DNA of 64,000 nucleotides from Lycocorax pyrrhopterus obiensis (taxonomy: Eukaryota; Chordata; Aves; Passeriformes; Paradisaeidae), in the NCBI GenBank assembly GCA_014706295.1, contig JACSVZ010000008.1:2615376-2679375 (forward strand), read 5' to 3'. The notes under the pieces were generated by a model. That model was not told the DNA's origin, ran no database searches, and saw only the letters and a program-made list of their open reading frames with translations. Positions 36,801-48,300 of the stretch are shown here, in pieces. The position numbers were made by a program, and so were the translations under genes. Positions within the stretch are counted from its first letter, which is position 1; every line of letters begins with the position of its first letter.

Positions 36801-37576
36801 GGGAAAAGTGGGTTTCACACACAGACGAATCAAATTCCCATAAAAGTCAGTCTCTAACCATGAATCAGGAGCTGGCACCTTGCTCTGGATCCAGACTTTG
36901 GGAAGGATAAATACCAAGTTCTCTAACTTGAAAAGTTCTTATATTTAAAGCCTAATGAGCAGAGAAAAACAAAATTTGTGTACTGCAGGAAATTAAATTA
37001 TGAAAGTTTGTTTTGTCTTGGTAAAAAGAACAATTCTGATTTTCATTACATTAAACAGTAAAATAATTTGTAGGTAATTATTTTGACAATCATCACAGCT
37101 AAAGAAGAAGGCAAAATTAATTCTTTCCATCTCAAAATGCCCTAATAACAGACCACAAAAACCATCAGTGTGAGAAGTGTTTCTGTGCAATGTTTTAATT
37201 CAAATGAATTGCTGTTTTAGACTGAAGGGACATTTTTGATCAACTTATTCCTCACATCACAAAAGCCTACAGTTATTTTTTCATTGAATGCTAAATGAAT
37301 GATAAAATGTTGAAGCCCAGTTTACATCCTAGAACAATTAAGCGTTTCTATGAAAGTTATATTGAAGGTAGCACTCTCGTTCAATAACATAACTTACTCA
37401 CGCTTGGATTAAGAAAGAAATAAGAAAATTACAGACAAAAGGATTCTTGGTGGGGTTTTGCCGACAAGTCCCCCTCCCTTTCCATTAGCGAGAACAATTT
37501 TTGAATAGTTTGAAAGCAGTTCTTTTGTTTAAAAGAATTTCTGAATTAAAACGAGATGAATTTTGGTAGCACATAT
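30833..37576. other. Unique non-coding stretch
   Basis: No gene or repeat family is recognised. The longest open frame outside repeats (minus strand 32557-33042, 161 codons) lies in a GC-rich stretch, shows no domain and overlaps open frames in other phases, so I do not call it a gene. A candidate minus-strand exon is listed at 34890-34953. The interval 36195-36350 is AT-rich with several TAAT/ATTA-type cores and has the look, but not proof, of a conserved enhancer. Confidence 0.5.
34890..34953 (-). other. Candidate 64-nt exon on the minus strand
   Basis: Reading the minus strand, the segment follows an acceptor TTGGCTCCTATTGCAG with a TAAC branch-like site just upstream, and ends at GTG followed by GTAAGTA, a near-perfect donor (34883-34889). 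One frame is open through the whole segment and is CpG-rich in its second half. No family is recognised from its 21 codons, and no partner exon is evident. Strong donor-acceptor pairs at this distance do turn up by chance in 64 kb, so this is a candidate only. Confidence 0.2.
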
Positions 37577-38092
37577 GGCACCCAGGTCCAGGGTCCTCAG
37601 CAGTGGAAGGACATGGAGTTGTGGGAGTGAGTCCAGACGAAGCCATGGAGCTGCTCCCAGGGCTGGAGCCCCTCTGCTCTGGAGCCAGGCTGGGAGAGCT
37701 GGGGGTGCTCACCTGGAGAAGAGAAGGCTCCAGGGAAACCTCAGAGCCCCTTCCAGGGCCTAAAGGGGCTCCAGGAGAGCTGGAGAGGGACTGGGGACAA
37801 GGGATGGAGGGACAGGACACAGGGGTTGGCTTCCCAGTGCCAGAGGGCAGGGATGGATGGGATATTGGGAAGGAATTGTTCCCTGGGAGGGTGGGCAGGC
37901 CCTGGCACAGGGTGCCCAGAGAAGCTGGGGCTGCCCCTGGATCCCTGGAAATGTCCAAGGCCAGGCTGGACACTGGGGCTTGGAGCAGCCTGGGACAGTG
38001 GAAGGTGTCCCTGCCCATGGCAGGGGTGGCACTGGATGGGATTTAAGGTCCCTTCCAACCCAAACCAGTCTGGGATTCTGGAATTCTATGAT
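37577..38092 (+). repeat. CR1 LINE 3' fragment, plus strand
   Basis: This is a 5'-truncated CR1 copy whose 3' end has the usual ...AAGGTCCCTTCCAACCC segment followed by an ATTCTATG-type tail at 38080-38092. It belongs to the same subfamily as the copy at 4953-6095, which runs the other way. A 102-base block is identical between them (37826-37927 here against 5109-5210 inverted). Frames of 105-177 codons overlap it on both strands; they are by-products of its GC-rich sequence, not genes. The 5' boundary is approximate. Confidence 0.9.
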
Positions 38093-39685
38093 AAGGCTGT
38101 GCAGGGCCATCTGGGAAAAAAAAGAGGGGATCTCTTGCAAGACGTAGTCCACAGCTTCCCTTCCCAAGCATGAATGAGGGTAAAAGGCTTGTATTATGGG
38201 GGTGCAGATATACTCTTAACCCAAAAGTTATGAGACTTTTAACACAGTCAATTACATTGTCCCATAGGTCTTTTTATGGTATACTCATTTCAGGCAGGAA
38301 TTTTGTGTCTGCAACCAGAATCAGAATACAAGTGCTACCAACCTTCCCTCCTGCAGGAAGGCAGGCACACACTCTGCTCTCCTCTCTCCTGATGGAGATG
38401 AGGAATGTAAGTCATGGAGTGGGAGGAAGAAGGACACTTCTCTTAGGGATGGACATGCAAGTCTGGGAGCCAAGTGGTAAAGCAGAAAATCTGAGAGGGG
38501 GGGAACTGGCACCAGAGAGATGGTATTCCCAAACCTTATTGTCCTGTTTCAGCCTTTCTCATGCCACACTTTCTTGCGTTTCAGGTTCCTCCAAGTCCAT
38601 GCTATCCACCTTTCAAGCCACCACCATGCTGTGCTGACATTCCACATGCAAACACATCTCCTGTGGGAGGGAGTGGGACAGCTGGCACCAGGGCCTGGCC
38701 CGGCTGGACAAGTCTGACTGCAGCACAGCTGTGCCCAGCCAGGCAGGCAGAAGCAATGTTGCAGGGCTCCGTACTGGCAGCAGTACTGGGTGCCACCAGC
38801 AGCTCACCTGCCATGCCTGACCCTCTGAGAGCACAACTGCAAGAACAGCTGGAAACAGAAGCTGCTCCATTGCTTACTCTACCATTCCTCCCCCACCCCC
38901 TTTTGTGGGTTTTTCTCATTATTTTCATTCCATGAGCACACTGGTAGCACCAGAGCCAGCTCCAGCCCACCTCAGCTTGCATTCCCATTCCCCCTGACAA
39001 TCACAGCCCCTGCTCCTGTGCAAAGAGCAGCAGCTGGGGCTCTGCTCCCATGGCACAGAGCCTTTCAGAAAGCACTAAAGAAGAGAGTGAGCCTGAAAGC
39101 TCTGGCACTTATCCAGGGTTCTGGCTATGTCCTGAATCTTATAAAATGTTTCGGCAGATTCTGAAAAGTGATTACTTTCAGAGTTGGGCTTTTGCAGTGC
39201 TGGGGCACTGAAGCTGCCCAGAGACTTACTCTTCAGCCCTTTACCTTTTCCCACAGGGTAGCTGGAGCTCCCACACTTCTGCCCCGAACAGTATTGGCTT
39301 TGACGAGGCAAGCACTGCAATGTGACCTGCCAGACGTAACACCTGGCTGATGGGTGCTGTAGTGGCAGCTACATCAGCTCCCACACACAGTAGAGCACAC
39401 GGCCACCCCTGGACCCTGCAAATCTCTTCCTATTCTCCCGCTGTGTGTTCCCTGGCACCTCTAGGTTACCTTTAGGGAAGACTAATGCGACATTTCTGTC
39501 ATACATAGATGTAGATACAACATCCCTTCACTCACCCCAATACCAACTTGGGATAGTCATCCAGAAAGGGCTGTAATGTGGAGAAAGAGCTGGCTGTCTT
39601 GGAGGTATTTCCGTACTTCACAATCACCTTCTGGTTTAACTCAGGAGCAGTAAGTTCTTTTACTTACTTGACAGTGCAAGACAGA
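38093..39685. other. Unique non-coding stretch
   Basis: No gene is recognised. It holds one candidate exon at 38357-38406. The open frames around 38561-39000 overlap on both strands and show no domain. Confidence 0.5.
38357..38406 (+). other. Candidate 50-nt exon on the plus strand
   Basis: The segment follows ACCTTCCCTCCTGCAG, an excellent acceptor, and ends before GTAAGTC, a good donor. Two frames are open through it. In the frame starting two bases in, it would end on a codon boundary, which fits the open first frame of the candidate exon at 45317-45374. This phase match is weak support, since several combinations would fit. No product is recognised. Confidence 0.2.
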
Positions 39686-39860
39686 AATAGAATCATAGAA
39701 TACCAGAATATCCTGAGCTGGAAGGGGCCCATGAGGATCATTGCATCCAGCTCCTGGACCTTCAAAGACACCCCAATAATCTCACCCTGTGCCTGAGATT
39801 GTTGTCCAAACACTTCTGGAGCTCTGGCAGGTTTGGAGCCTGTTTAGTGCTCAACCAGAT
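39686..39860 (-). repeat. CR1-X-type LINE 3' end, minus strand
   Basis: On the plus strand it begins AATAGAATCATAGAATACC, the inverted CR1 tail, then ATCCTGAGCTGGAAGG and CCATGAGGATCATTGCATCC. It goes on through CTGAGATTGTTGTCCAAACAC and ends near 39860 at AGTGCTCAACCAGA, apparently with a small internal deletion before that. These words belong to the CR1-X-type 3' end, which differs from the CR1 copies at 4953 and 37577. The copy is about 175 bp, so strongly truncated. Its tail is the same type as that of the SINE 1.35 kb downstream. Confidence 0.8.
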
Positions 39861-41206
39861 ACAATACAATCAGTACAGATGCTGGAGCTTTTATTAAACT
39901 TATTGCAGTACTTTCAACACTAGGAAAGGAAATGGTTTATTTGTTCACATGATTGGACAGCAGCCGTTACCAAAACACACAACAATAACCCCACGGGCTG
40001 ATAACCGTAACATGTATGTTACCTACACTGAAGCCCAAAACTACATTTCTTCTGAATCATTCAGTTCCCAGCAAAGACAGGAGAGTTTATTTCACACTAC
40101 ATTCAACGTATCAAATGGGAGTTTTCTCTGTGCTTCCTTAACTTTGTCTCTCTGAATGTCTGCCATCACTTTGTTCAACAGCAGGAAAAACCAACACAAG
40201 CAGAGGGGACATGGAACAGGACTTCTGAAGTATAAGTGACTTTGAGTGGCCTGGCAGCAATATACATGTCTGATGACCTTCTGAGAGGCATTTCTCTAAA
40301 AGAAGAAACCTCAGAGTAACACTATGTTGGTTTTGGATTCTTACTTTTTTTGAAAGATTTATGGAAGCCCTTTTAAGGGCTTGCTTGCTCCAAAACAATC
40401 TCATTCGAAATTACATTAAAACTATCATTTAATCTACGTGCTTTCACACAAGGGCCAGATCTGCTAAAAATACATGCTTATAAAAGTTTTGTCCATGCTG
40501 AAATGCTGATTATGTGCTGAAATCTTTGTCTTACAAGAAATTCCATGTGGCTCACTCAGCATCAGACAGATTCTGCTAATCACTCTTTCCAACAACCCTG
40601 ATGGTGAAGTTCAGTCTAGATTTTCATACAACTTGGGTTTCCTGGATCATTTGCAGTAATGATTTTGCTTCTCCCGTTATATTTAATCATTGTAAATCAT
40701 CTTTTCTTTACTCAGGTGTTTTTATGCTATGACAGTTGTGGGATAGCTCATGTCCTGGAATATGTCACACAGAAAAGAAGAATCTTATTATCCAGTGCCA
40801 CCATACAGCTAAGAACATGCTGACTTTGTAAGTCATGGAAGGAAACTGAGCAGTTTATACACATCTGCACCTCATGTTCCTTGGAACAAGGCAGGCCATC
40901 TCCATATTAAAGAAACCTGTAAAACAAGAACCAAAAATCTCGGCTGTTCACCTGATTGATCAGAGCTCTTCACCCAGCAACAATCACAGCTCCAGTTCCC
41001 TTAGGATCCTAGACTACCACCTACATATGCTTTCACAATACCTCTGAAATTCCATCCTGCCACTTCTAAGCAGCTATCTCACCAGAAAAGGCACAAGGAA
41101 AAAAAAAAGGGTTAAAAACTCTTTTCAGCATTGTGTTGAGAATACACTGCAGCAACCTCCCCATCAGTCCCAGAAGATGTAGAACATTAAAGGAAGCTAT
41201 TGTATC
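39861..41206. other. Unique non-coding stretch
   Basis: I see no gene, RNA gene or repeat family between the CR1-X fragment and the SINE. Confidence 0.55.
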
Positions 41207-41351
41207 CAGTCACAGAGTCACAGGATCTTCTGAGTGGGAAGGGCCACACATGGATCACCGAGTCCAACTCATAAATGAATGGCTTGTACAGTGATCAAAC
41301 CCATGGCCTTGGTGTTATCAGCACCATGCTCTGACCAACTGAGCTCATCCC
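41207..41351 (-). repeat. tRNA-Ile-derived SINE with CR1-X-type tail (TguSINE1-like)
   Basis: Read on the minus strand, the element starts with a tRNA-Ile-like head. An A-box-like TGAGCTCAGTTGG lies at 41335-41347, followed by GAGCATGGTGCTGATAAC, which is the tRNA-Ile anticodon arm with the loop reading GAT. A B-box-like GGTTTGATCAC lies at 41291-41301, and the acceptor-stem end follows. After a short linker the sequence becomes GGACTCGGTGATCC and then a CR1-type end with GTGACTCTGTGAC near 41207. A tRNA head joined to a LINE tail is the structure of a SINE moved by its partner LINE; a tRNA-Ile/CR1-X chimera is known from songbirds as TguSINE1. Many changes from the tRNA (both boxes mutated) suggest an old, silent copy. 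No clear target-site duplication is seen, as is usual for CR1-mobilised copies. It is not a functional tRNA gene. Confidence 0.85.
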
Positions 41352-43979
41352 AGACTTATTCCCACTGCTGAGCCAAATTCCAACTACTTCTGGAAGTACA
41401 GAAATAGCAGTAAAGCTAGCTAGGAAATGTATCTCAAGAAAGCTTTTTTCTGCTTTTCTTCAGTTTTTCTGAGAAGCACCAATGAGGAATTACAAACTGA
41501 GCATACTTGGACTCCTGCACATGTTCAGTGTCACGCTTCTCGTGCACTCCCGGGCAGTGCTCACCTCAACACTTTTGTTTGCAGCTGACTAAAGATTTAC
41601 TGTTCACTGGGAATCTAAGGAAGGAATGCTTATTCTTGTAAAGAACAGCTAGATTTTAGTGAAAAGCACATTTCTGCTCAAACAGTGAAGACGCAAGGAT
41701 CACCCTGTATCCAGAAAAAAAAAACAACTGCATTTCTCTCTGATAAAGAAAACATAGGGAGGGGAGCCATGTGCTGGCAAGTGCACAAACCAGGGTGTTT
41801 TATTGCAGAGAGGTAGTCAGGAAATACCAGATGTCAAAAGATGGTTGCAAGGCACAGCTAAGCCCAATGATTCCCAAGAAACTTTGGTAAAGTTGACAAT
41901 ATGCATCATGTAGTGAAGCAGGAAGACATTTCTGTGAAGCACATGGGGGTACTGCCAGTGTGTTGAAGGATCTGTATGGCCAAACAAAAAACAGCTTGGA
42001 TCTTTATGGCAAGGGAAAATAAAATCGAATTACAATTTAGATAAAATCTGTAGAAAGTGGTGAAATCAGATTTGTACGGACACAGAGATGATATTTTATA
42101 TATATGTAGCCCTGCTTAGACACACATCTCTCTTTGAGTGCACACACTTCATTCTGCAGATTAACTTTTCTTGGATTTCTCATAGTGTAGCTCTTGCCTT
42201 TCATTGTGACAACAGACATCTAGCCAAAATGATGTGTCAGGAGTTTGTTCCCTGGCTATGAGAATGAAGCCAAGAAATACCACACTTTCATGTGAGACTG
42301 AAGCCTTAATTTTTTGCAAGTTCTGAACTGCAACACCCAAGTTTGCAAACACAAAACCACAGAGACATTCAACTGTTGGTATGTCCCCAATATGAGAGAC
42401 AGCAACAGCTTCTGCAGAGCTTTGTGCTTTCCCAAACAACCTTTCAAGATTAGCTTTTTCTGTCCATCAGTCCTTGCTTCATTGTTATCTTTTCCAGCTC
42501 CCATCCTGCCAGTTCCTGCAGCTTTCTCATGGACTACGGCTCCCTCCTGCCCCATGGGTCCCATGATAGCTCATCTTTCTTCATTAACTCTGCCCAACTC
42601 TCAGTGTAATTCCCACTGGGAACTGAACACAATCTATGCAATTATGATTTAATTCTGTTTTCACTTACACTGCTTAATATTACAGAAATCCCTCAGGTTC
42701 ATTTGTGAGAGCAGAACAAAGCCAACTGCCATGTGCACAAAGGTGTTTGTTTCCAGGATTGCTGAATCCCAGGTGTGCTTGCCGGTCTCAAACAAAATAG
42801 CATGCTCAATTATTGTGTTACAAGAGGAGCTGGTGAACCACAAGCACCTCCCAGGCAAAAAGCAGACAGCCCCTCTTTGGGGTTCCCACCAGTTGCTAAC
42901 ATGGGTCTGCAGAAAAGCTCCAAACCCCTGTCCCAGCCCCAGAAAGCACAATTCTCCCCATAATGTGCCAAACCTTCCATTCCTGCTACCTTCCAGAAAC
43001 ATCTGGGTGTGCACAGATCAGGGCGGTGGCTACAGAAAAGGTTTGAAATTTTGAGAGATTTTCATTTGGCCTTTAACTGAGATGAAAGATTGAAGGGCTT
43101 CCTAATCATTTCAGTGCTGTTAAGGAACACTGGAGGATTTGAGGGTTGGAGGTTGGTTTTGTATGGAACTGTCTCATAACCTGTGAATTCTTAGAGTTTT
43201 CTGGGATAGGAAATGCAACTCAAAGCATCTACGCAGGGAGATTCCTTTGAATTCCACTGCCTGTGTTACTGTAGAAATTATTGGAATTAGCAATGTGGAC
43301 ATGTCTTGTCTTCTGAAGCAGTGGAAACCAGTTACAATAATGGATTTATTAATTCCCAACATGGCATTGCTAATCCTGTTCAGTTTAACCGCACCATGGC
43401 AGAACTGCAATAAATTAATGTAAGAATACACTAATATTGCCATAAAATAAAAAAATTACTGGGTTAAAAACAACTAATCAATTTTATAAACCATTTCATT
43501 ACTGATTAATAGAGACCTTCTCTAATGTCACACCATTTGATTAAGCATTAACCCTCTCTCTGGGGATACCCCAATGCCAGCTTGCAGGCAGCAGTATTTT
43601 TAATAATCTGACAAATTGTCTATGCAGCAATATTGATGAGATGTCAAAGATTAATTTACTTTGCATTCACTGTGCAAGTGCTGGATTGAATGACAATTAC
43701 TTAATGTAATAATAGCTGGTTGTTTCTGTTAGTATTTTGACTTCCTCACTGTATTGCAGGTACCAATTCTCATTTTCCAGTTTCCTGTAACAGCGATCAG
43801 TAAATGAAACAGTACAGCCATTCCCACTTCCCCCCTATTTGAATGAGTCCATTTGGCTCAATTGCAATACTAAAGGACATCAAGGAAGCTAGAGAACATG
43901 CTATTCAAATCCTACCAGTTATGGCAAAATAAAATTTAAAAAACATAAGTGAAGATTAAAAAAAAATTTAAAAGCCAAA
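41352..43979. other. Unique non-coding stretch
   Basis: No gene or repeat family is recognised. From about 43400 the sequence turns AT-rich, and 43530-43760 carries many ATTA/TAAT cores (for example GATTAAGCATTAACC, CAAAGATTAATTTAC, GACAATTACTTAATG) in a stretch almost free of CpG. That texture is seen in conserved vertebrate enhancers, but conservation cannot be judged from one genome. Confidence 0.5.
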
Positions 43980-44708
43980 ATCACAGAATCACAGAATAAA
44001 CTAGGTTGGGAAAGACCTTTGAGATCATCAAGTCCAACCTATGGCGACCTAACACCTCTTCATCAATTAAACCATGGCACTGAGTGCCACGTCCAGTCTT
44101 TTTTTAAACACATCCAGGGACGGTGACTCCACCACCTCCCTGGGCAGACAATTCCAATGCCAAACCGCTCTTTCTGTGAAGAATTTCTTTCCTGACATAC
44201 AGCCTAAACTTCCCCTGGCACAACTTAAGGCTGTGTCCTCTTGTTCTGTCAGTCGTTGCCTGGGAGAAGAGCCCGACCCCCACCTGGCTACAACCTCCTT
44301 TCAGGGAGTTGTAGAGAGTGACAAGGTCACCTCTGAGCCTCCTTTTCTCCAGGCTCAACAACCCCAGCTCCCTCAGCCGTTCCTCACAGGGTTTGTGTTC
44401 CAGGCCCTTCACCAGCCCTGTTCCTCCTCTGGACGCGTCCAAGCGTCTCCAGGTCCTTCCTGAACTGAGGGGCCCAGAGCTGGACACAGCACTCGAGGTG
44501 CGGCCTCACCAGTGCCGAGTACAGGGGAAGATTGACTGCCCTGCTCCTGCTGGCCACACAGTTCCTGATCCAGGCCAGGTGCCATTGGCCTTCTGGGCCA
44601 CCTGGGCACACTGCTGGCTCATGTTCAGTCGGCTGTCGACCAGCACCCCCAGGTCCCTTTCTGCCTGGCCACTGTGCAGCCACTCTGTCCCCAGCCTGTA
44701 GCTCTGTT
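43980..44708 (-). repeat. CR1 LINE 3' fragment with C-terminal part of ORF2, minus strand
   Basis: The 3' end starts near 43980 (inverted ATCACAGAATCACAGAAT tail, then AGGTTGGGAAAGACC). The element continues about 730 bp and is 5'-truncated near 44708. On the minus strand the upstream half encodes the end of the CR1 ORF2 protein (reverse transcriptase protein): a frame in 44384-44719 holds the ALVRPHLE block, and a second frame in 44104-44487 holds VKGLEHK and [18 protein letters not shown]. The change of frame near 44400-44480 is a frameshift, so the copy is dead. Its 3' end differs from those of the other three CR1 copies here, marking another, apparently older, subfamily. A CR1 LINE is a retrotransposon, not a virus or a host gene. 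Confidence 0.9.
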
Positions 44709-45316
44709 ATTGTTCCCATTAGTATTCCAAAACCTAAAAAGCTGACTTAAGTTTTGAGAAGTTGTGCAACTGTTGCTCATGCAAAGAGTAAGAAAAGATT
44801 GTCACCACTTGAAAAAAAAAAAAAATCTACTCACATATTTTAGTGCCTCGGTGTGGATCTGAAACTTTAAGTGCTCTACAAACTTTTGTTTTGGTGCAAA
44901 ACCCCCTGTGGGTTGGTCTCAGTTGTCAATGACCTCAATCACCTTTCTGGGTCTGCTCCCATATTTTCTAATCTAAATTCACAGGCCTTGCTGGTCTCTA
45001 GATGAGGGAACTGGACAGACCCAAACCAAAAAGCGTCACTCACATGTTCACAAAACTCATGATGCCGCTGCTCAGCAGTAAGTGCCCAGCTGAAGACAGA
45101 AGGTTGCAGGGTTTACAGCGTGGAGTGTGGAGTGGTGATTTGATGGGTGGGGGTGCAACACTGGCCTAGAAACAGCACTGGACCAGCTCCAAAAGTCACA
45201 GCCACGGAGTGTGAGGCCACCCAGAATGACAGTGACAGTTCCACAGCATGGATCCTGGCTGTGCCCATACAATCTTCACTGAACTGGCAGACCTGCTTAC
45301 CTCTCTGGGGTTGCAG

Positions 45317-45374
45317 AAGACTTTCTGTGCCCCTCTCTCCTCTCAAGACAAAGAACAGACTGAATGGGGATCAG
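45317..45374 (+). other. Candidate 58-nt exon on the plus strand
   Basis: The segment follows CTCTCTGGGGTTGCAG and ends TCAG before GTAAGG, a strong donor. The first frame is open throughout, and so is at least one other frame. Its phase is compatible with the candidate exon at 38357-38406. The acceptor has a GGGG interruption in its pyrimidine tract, which weakens it. No product is recognised. Confidence 0.2.
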
Positions 45375-48300
45375 GTAAGGATGCTCATCACAACATCTAG
45401 ATCAAAGGCAGGTGGTGTCAAATATTTGAGGCTGCCAGTGAAGCAGATGCTATCCTGGGGCACTCACAGTAAGGAAACAGGGACAGGTCTCTGCAGAGGA
45501 AGTACATCCCAGGTGTCTTTCAGCTCACTGGCCAAGCGGACTTACTCTGAATTCATAAGGTAACCAGTTAACACTGAAACAGAGAAAATCTCGACCACTG
45601 TGATCCCAGTGTAACAGTGTCACACCAGTTGGGAAACATGAGCCAGACTCATTTCCACACTCGACTGCTGGGTCAGGATGGTGGCAATCTTACCCTAAGC
45701 CATTAAATGCATTAGTGCAGTCTCCATAAATCCAGGACGAAACACCATAAAACCATAAAACCATCAGAAATGTCCTAAATATCTTGCCTTGAGCTTAGCT
45801 AACTGGATCAAAACTGAGGAAGCTTCTGCCGGGAGTAAACCCCAGTCAGCGAACAAGATCTTGCTGCAAATGAACTAATCTGAGTAGTTTTGTACTTGGC
45901 TTCATAGTCTGAGGACAGAAAAGGTGCGGGGGGGAACCTAACAAAAAATTCTTGACTACACCAGCCAGTTGGCTGGTCCAGCAGTTTCCAAACCAGTGAG
46001 GAGCTGGCTAGGATCTGCCAGGGCAGCTTTGGCTTGTGCCATGGGCTGGACTGGAGCAGTCTCCAGTGCAGAAGGCTCTGTCTGCACAGACTGCACAGGC
46101 TCCACCGCACCTTCCAGCAATCCTGCAGCACAAAGGCATCAGTCACTGGCAAACACAACATTCCTGGTGGGCACTCCGTTACTCCACAGTAACGGAAGCC
46201 CTGGGAACAGCAGTCCAAAGATTAGCTATGACCACTGTAAGAAGCATATGTGTGAAAGGCTGATGTAGTTGAAGGAACTAGAGCATGGGAATACTGCAGC
46301 AGTCCAACACAAGAGACGTGAGGGACTGTTGCCTGTGCTGTGCCACTTCCTGCATCCTGGCCAGGAGGAGGAAGAGGAGGAGAAGAGACAGCACCTTAAG
46401 ATGCTCTCCTGTCCCACGTAGGTACATTCTCCCTGCCAAAAAGCACCCGTGGAGTCACGCTGGGAAGTTCAGTGTAGGCAGAAGCTAATACCAAGGAAAG
46501 GGGGTTATTTCCTGGCAGCTCTAATATACAAGAGGCTCACGTGAATACTGTTCCTGTCTGGATTATTTGCACCCCAGAATAGACTTGGCTGTCTTCCATC
46601 TAATACAAAGTTCCTGAATAATTTGTTGTAAGACAAAGTAATTTCATAGCCTGCAGTGCTGCATCAAGACTTTGCAAACCTGAATCAGCATTTGAGGGAA
46701 ACTGTTATCAGAACAGAGGCAGTACATACCTGCTTATCAGCAAATGTTTCATGTAAGAACATTTTCTCCTACATCACAGATTTCCAAATTAGTGTCTTTT
46801 TTTTTTTTAAATTTATATGGGCAGGAGTTAATATTTTTTATTACCAAAATAATTTTTGATGCTGACAAAGTCAGATTAATTCACAGGTGGTTTCATAAAT
46901 AATCACCATCAACATTCACTGAATAAAAACCTCATCCTTCATAAATTCCTAGTATTTAATTATGATGCGAGTGGTAGGAAAAGTCCAATGTCCCTTGTAA
47001 GTAGTACTATGCAAACAATGCAAGTGAATGTCTTGGTCTTTCAAATAAAAATTAAGAAAGAATATATTTCAAAACCACAAAAAACCTCTGGAATTTGAAG
47101 AAGAGCCATTTAAGGAACACCAGCTGGAATGCCTCTGGAGTGGGGCAAAGCCATGGCCCTACCAGAGGGATTTCCAGCAAACTGCAATGCGTGTGCTAGT
47201 GTAAATAATTATAGAAGAAGTAAAAATATATCACTTCTACCTGGCAGGAGGTAGGAGAGTAGACTTCCACTGGGAAAGTTCTTGCCCAGAAAAAGGAGTT
47301 TGGTCATGCAAACAATTAGCAAACTGGGAAGGAAAGCACAGCAGCTTTCCCAGACAGTTTGCTGATGTACGGGTTTGCAGAGGAAACTAAAATAAAGGAT
47401 TTATTTCCCTTGGAGAGAATACTCATCTTTGTAACGTGCCACTTGTGGCAATCCGAGAAATAAAGAACACCAAACTTCCATGTGCAGCATAATCAGAAAA
47501 AAGAGCAGTAAAGGCAAAAGTAAGGGGTCATTTATTAATATAATTGTCTAAAAATGGATTTCCAGGTATAAAATGCTAGGTTGTGCATTTTGAAATGTTC
47601 AGTTTCTGAAGTAATTTTCACTCTTAACACAACCTCTAGTGATCCAAGAAAAAGCCGGGAATGTAGATATTGATCTGTTTTCTGGGGAGTTTTTATCATA
47701 AGCTTCCAAGGAAAGGAAGTTTCTGTTCACTACTGCTGCAGAACATCACTGCCAAGTTTTATATCTGCACAGATTGTGCTATTGGCATTAAAAAAGTTAC
47801 CTGAGAATGTCTTTGAAACAGAAGAAATCAAACTGTTGTGCTTTGAACTCACCTTCATTTCATAACTGGAAAAGCAATAACTATCTGCCCATAAATAATG
47901 AAAGGTAACAACAATGTCAAATGCTACTGGGAATAAACTTTTGGGAGCATTCACACAGAGAGCTGTGAAAACCCATTTAAAGGTTTGCACAAAAATCGAA
48001 AGAAAATATTAAGTTACTGCTAAGCCTCCATTCTGCCTAGACTTGTAAGGAACAGCTCTTTCCTTAGTCAAGAGTTAGCATTTAAAACAACTGAAGAAAA
48101 TACATTAAAATAAGATTGCCAAATTTGATATGTTTTACCCTCTGTGCCCACCAGCAAATGAAAAATGTAACAAAACTTAAATATAAACTTAGTCATTTTA
48201 TGAGGTCTTTTGGTATCAAGACACATTAAGCAATCAAAGGAAGGTGGGGGTTTTTTTAGCTAAATACCTGGCAACCTTCTGGCAGTGATTTTCTGTCACT

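Noticed and set aside
37563..37580. Short word GTAGCACATATGGC resembling the start of U6 snRNA
   Set aside because: Only about a dozen bases match and the following sequence is CR1, so no U6 copy is present.
37603..38046. Open frame of 147 codons on the plus strand, with long frames on the other strand too
   Set aside because: It lies wholly inside a CR1 fragment whose GC-rich sequence keeps several frames open on both strands; no domain is present.
41281..41351. Functional tRNA-Ile gene
   Set aside because: Both internal promoter boxes and the acceptor stem are mutated, and the sequence continues into a CR1 tail; it is a SINE head.
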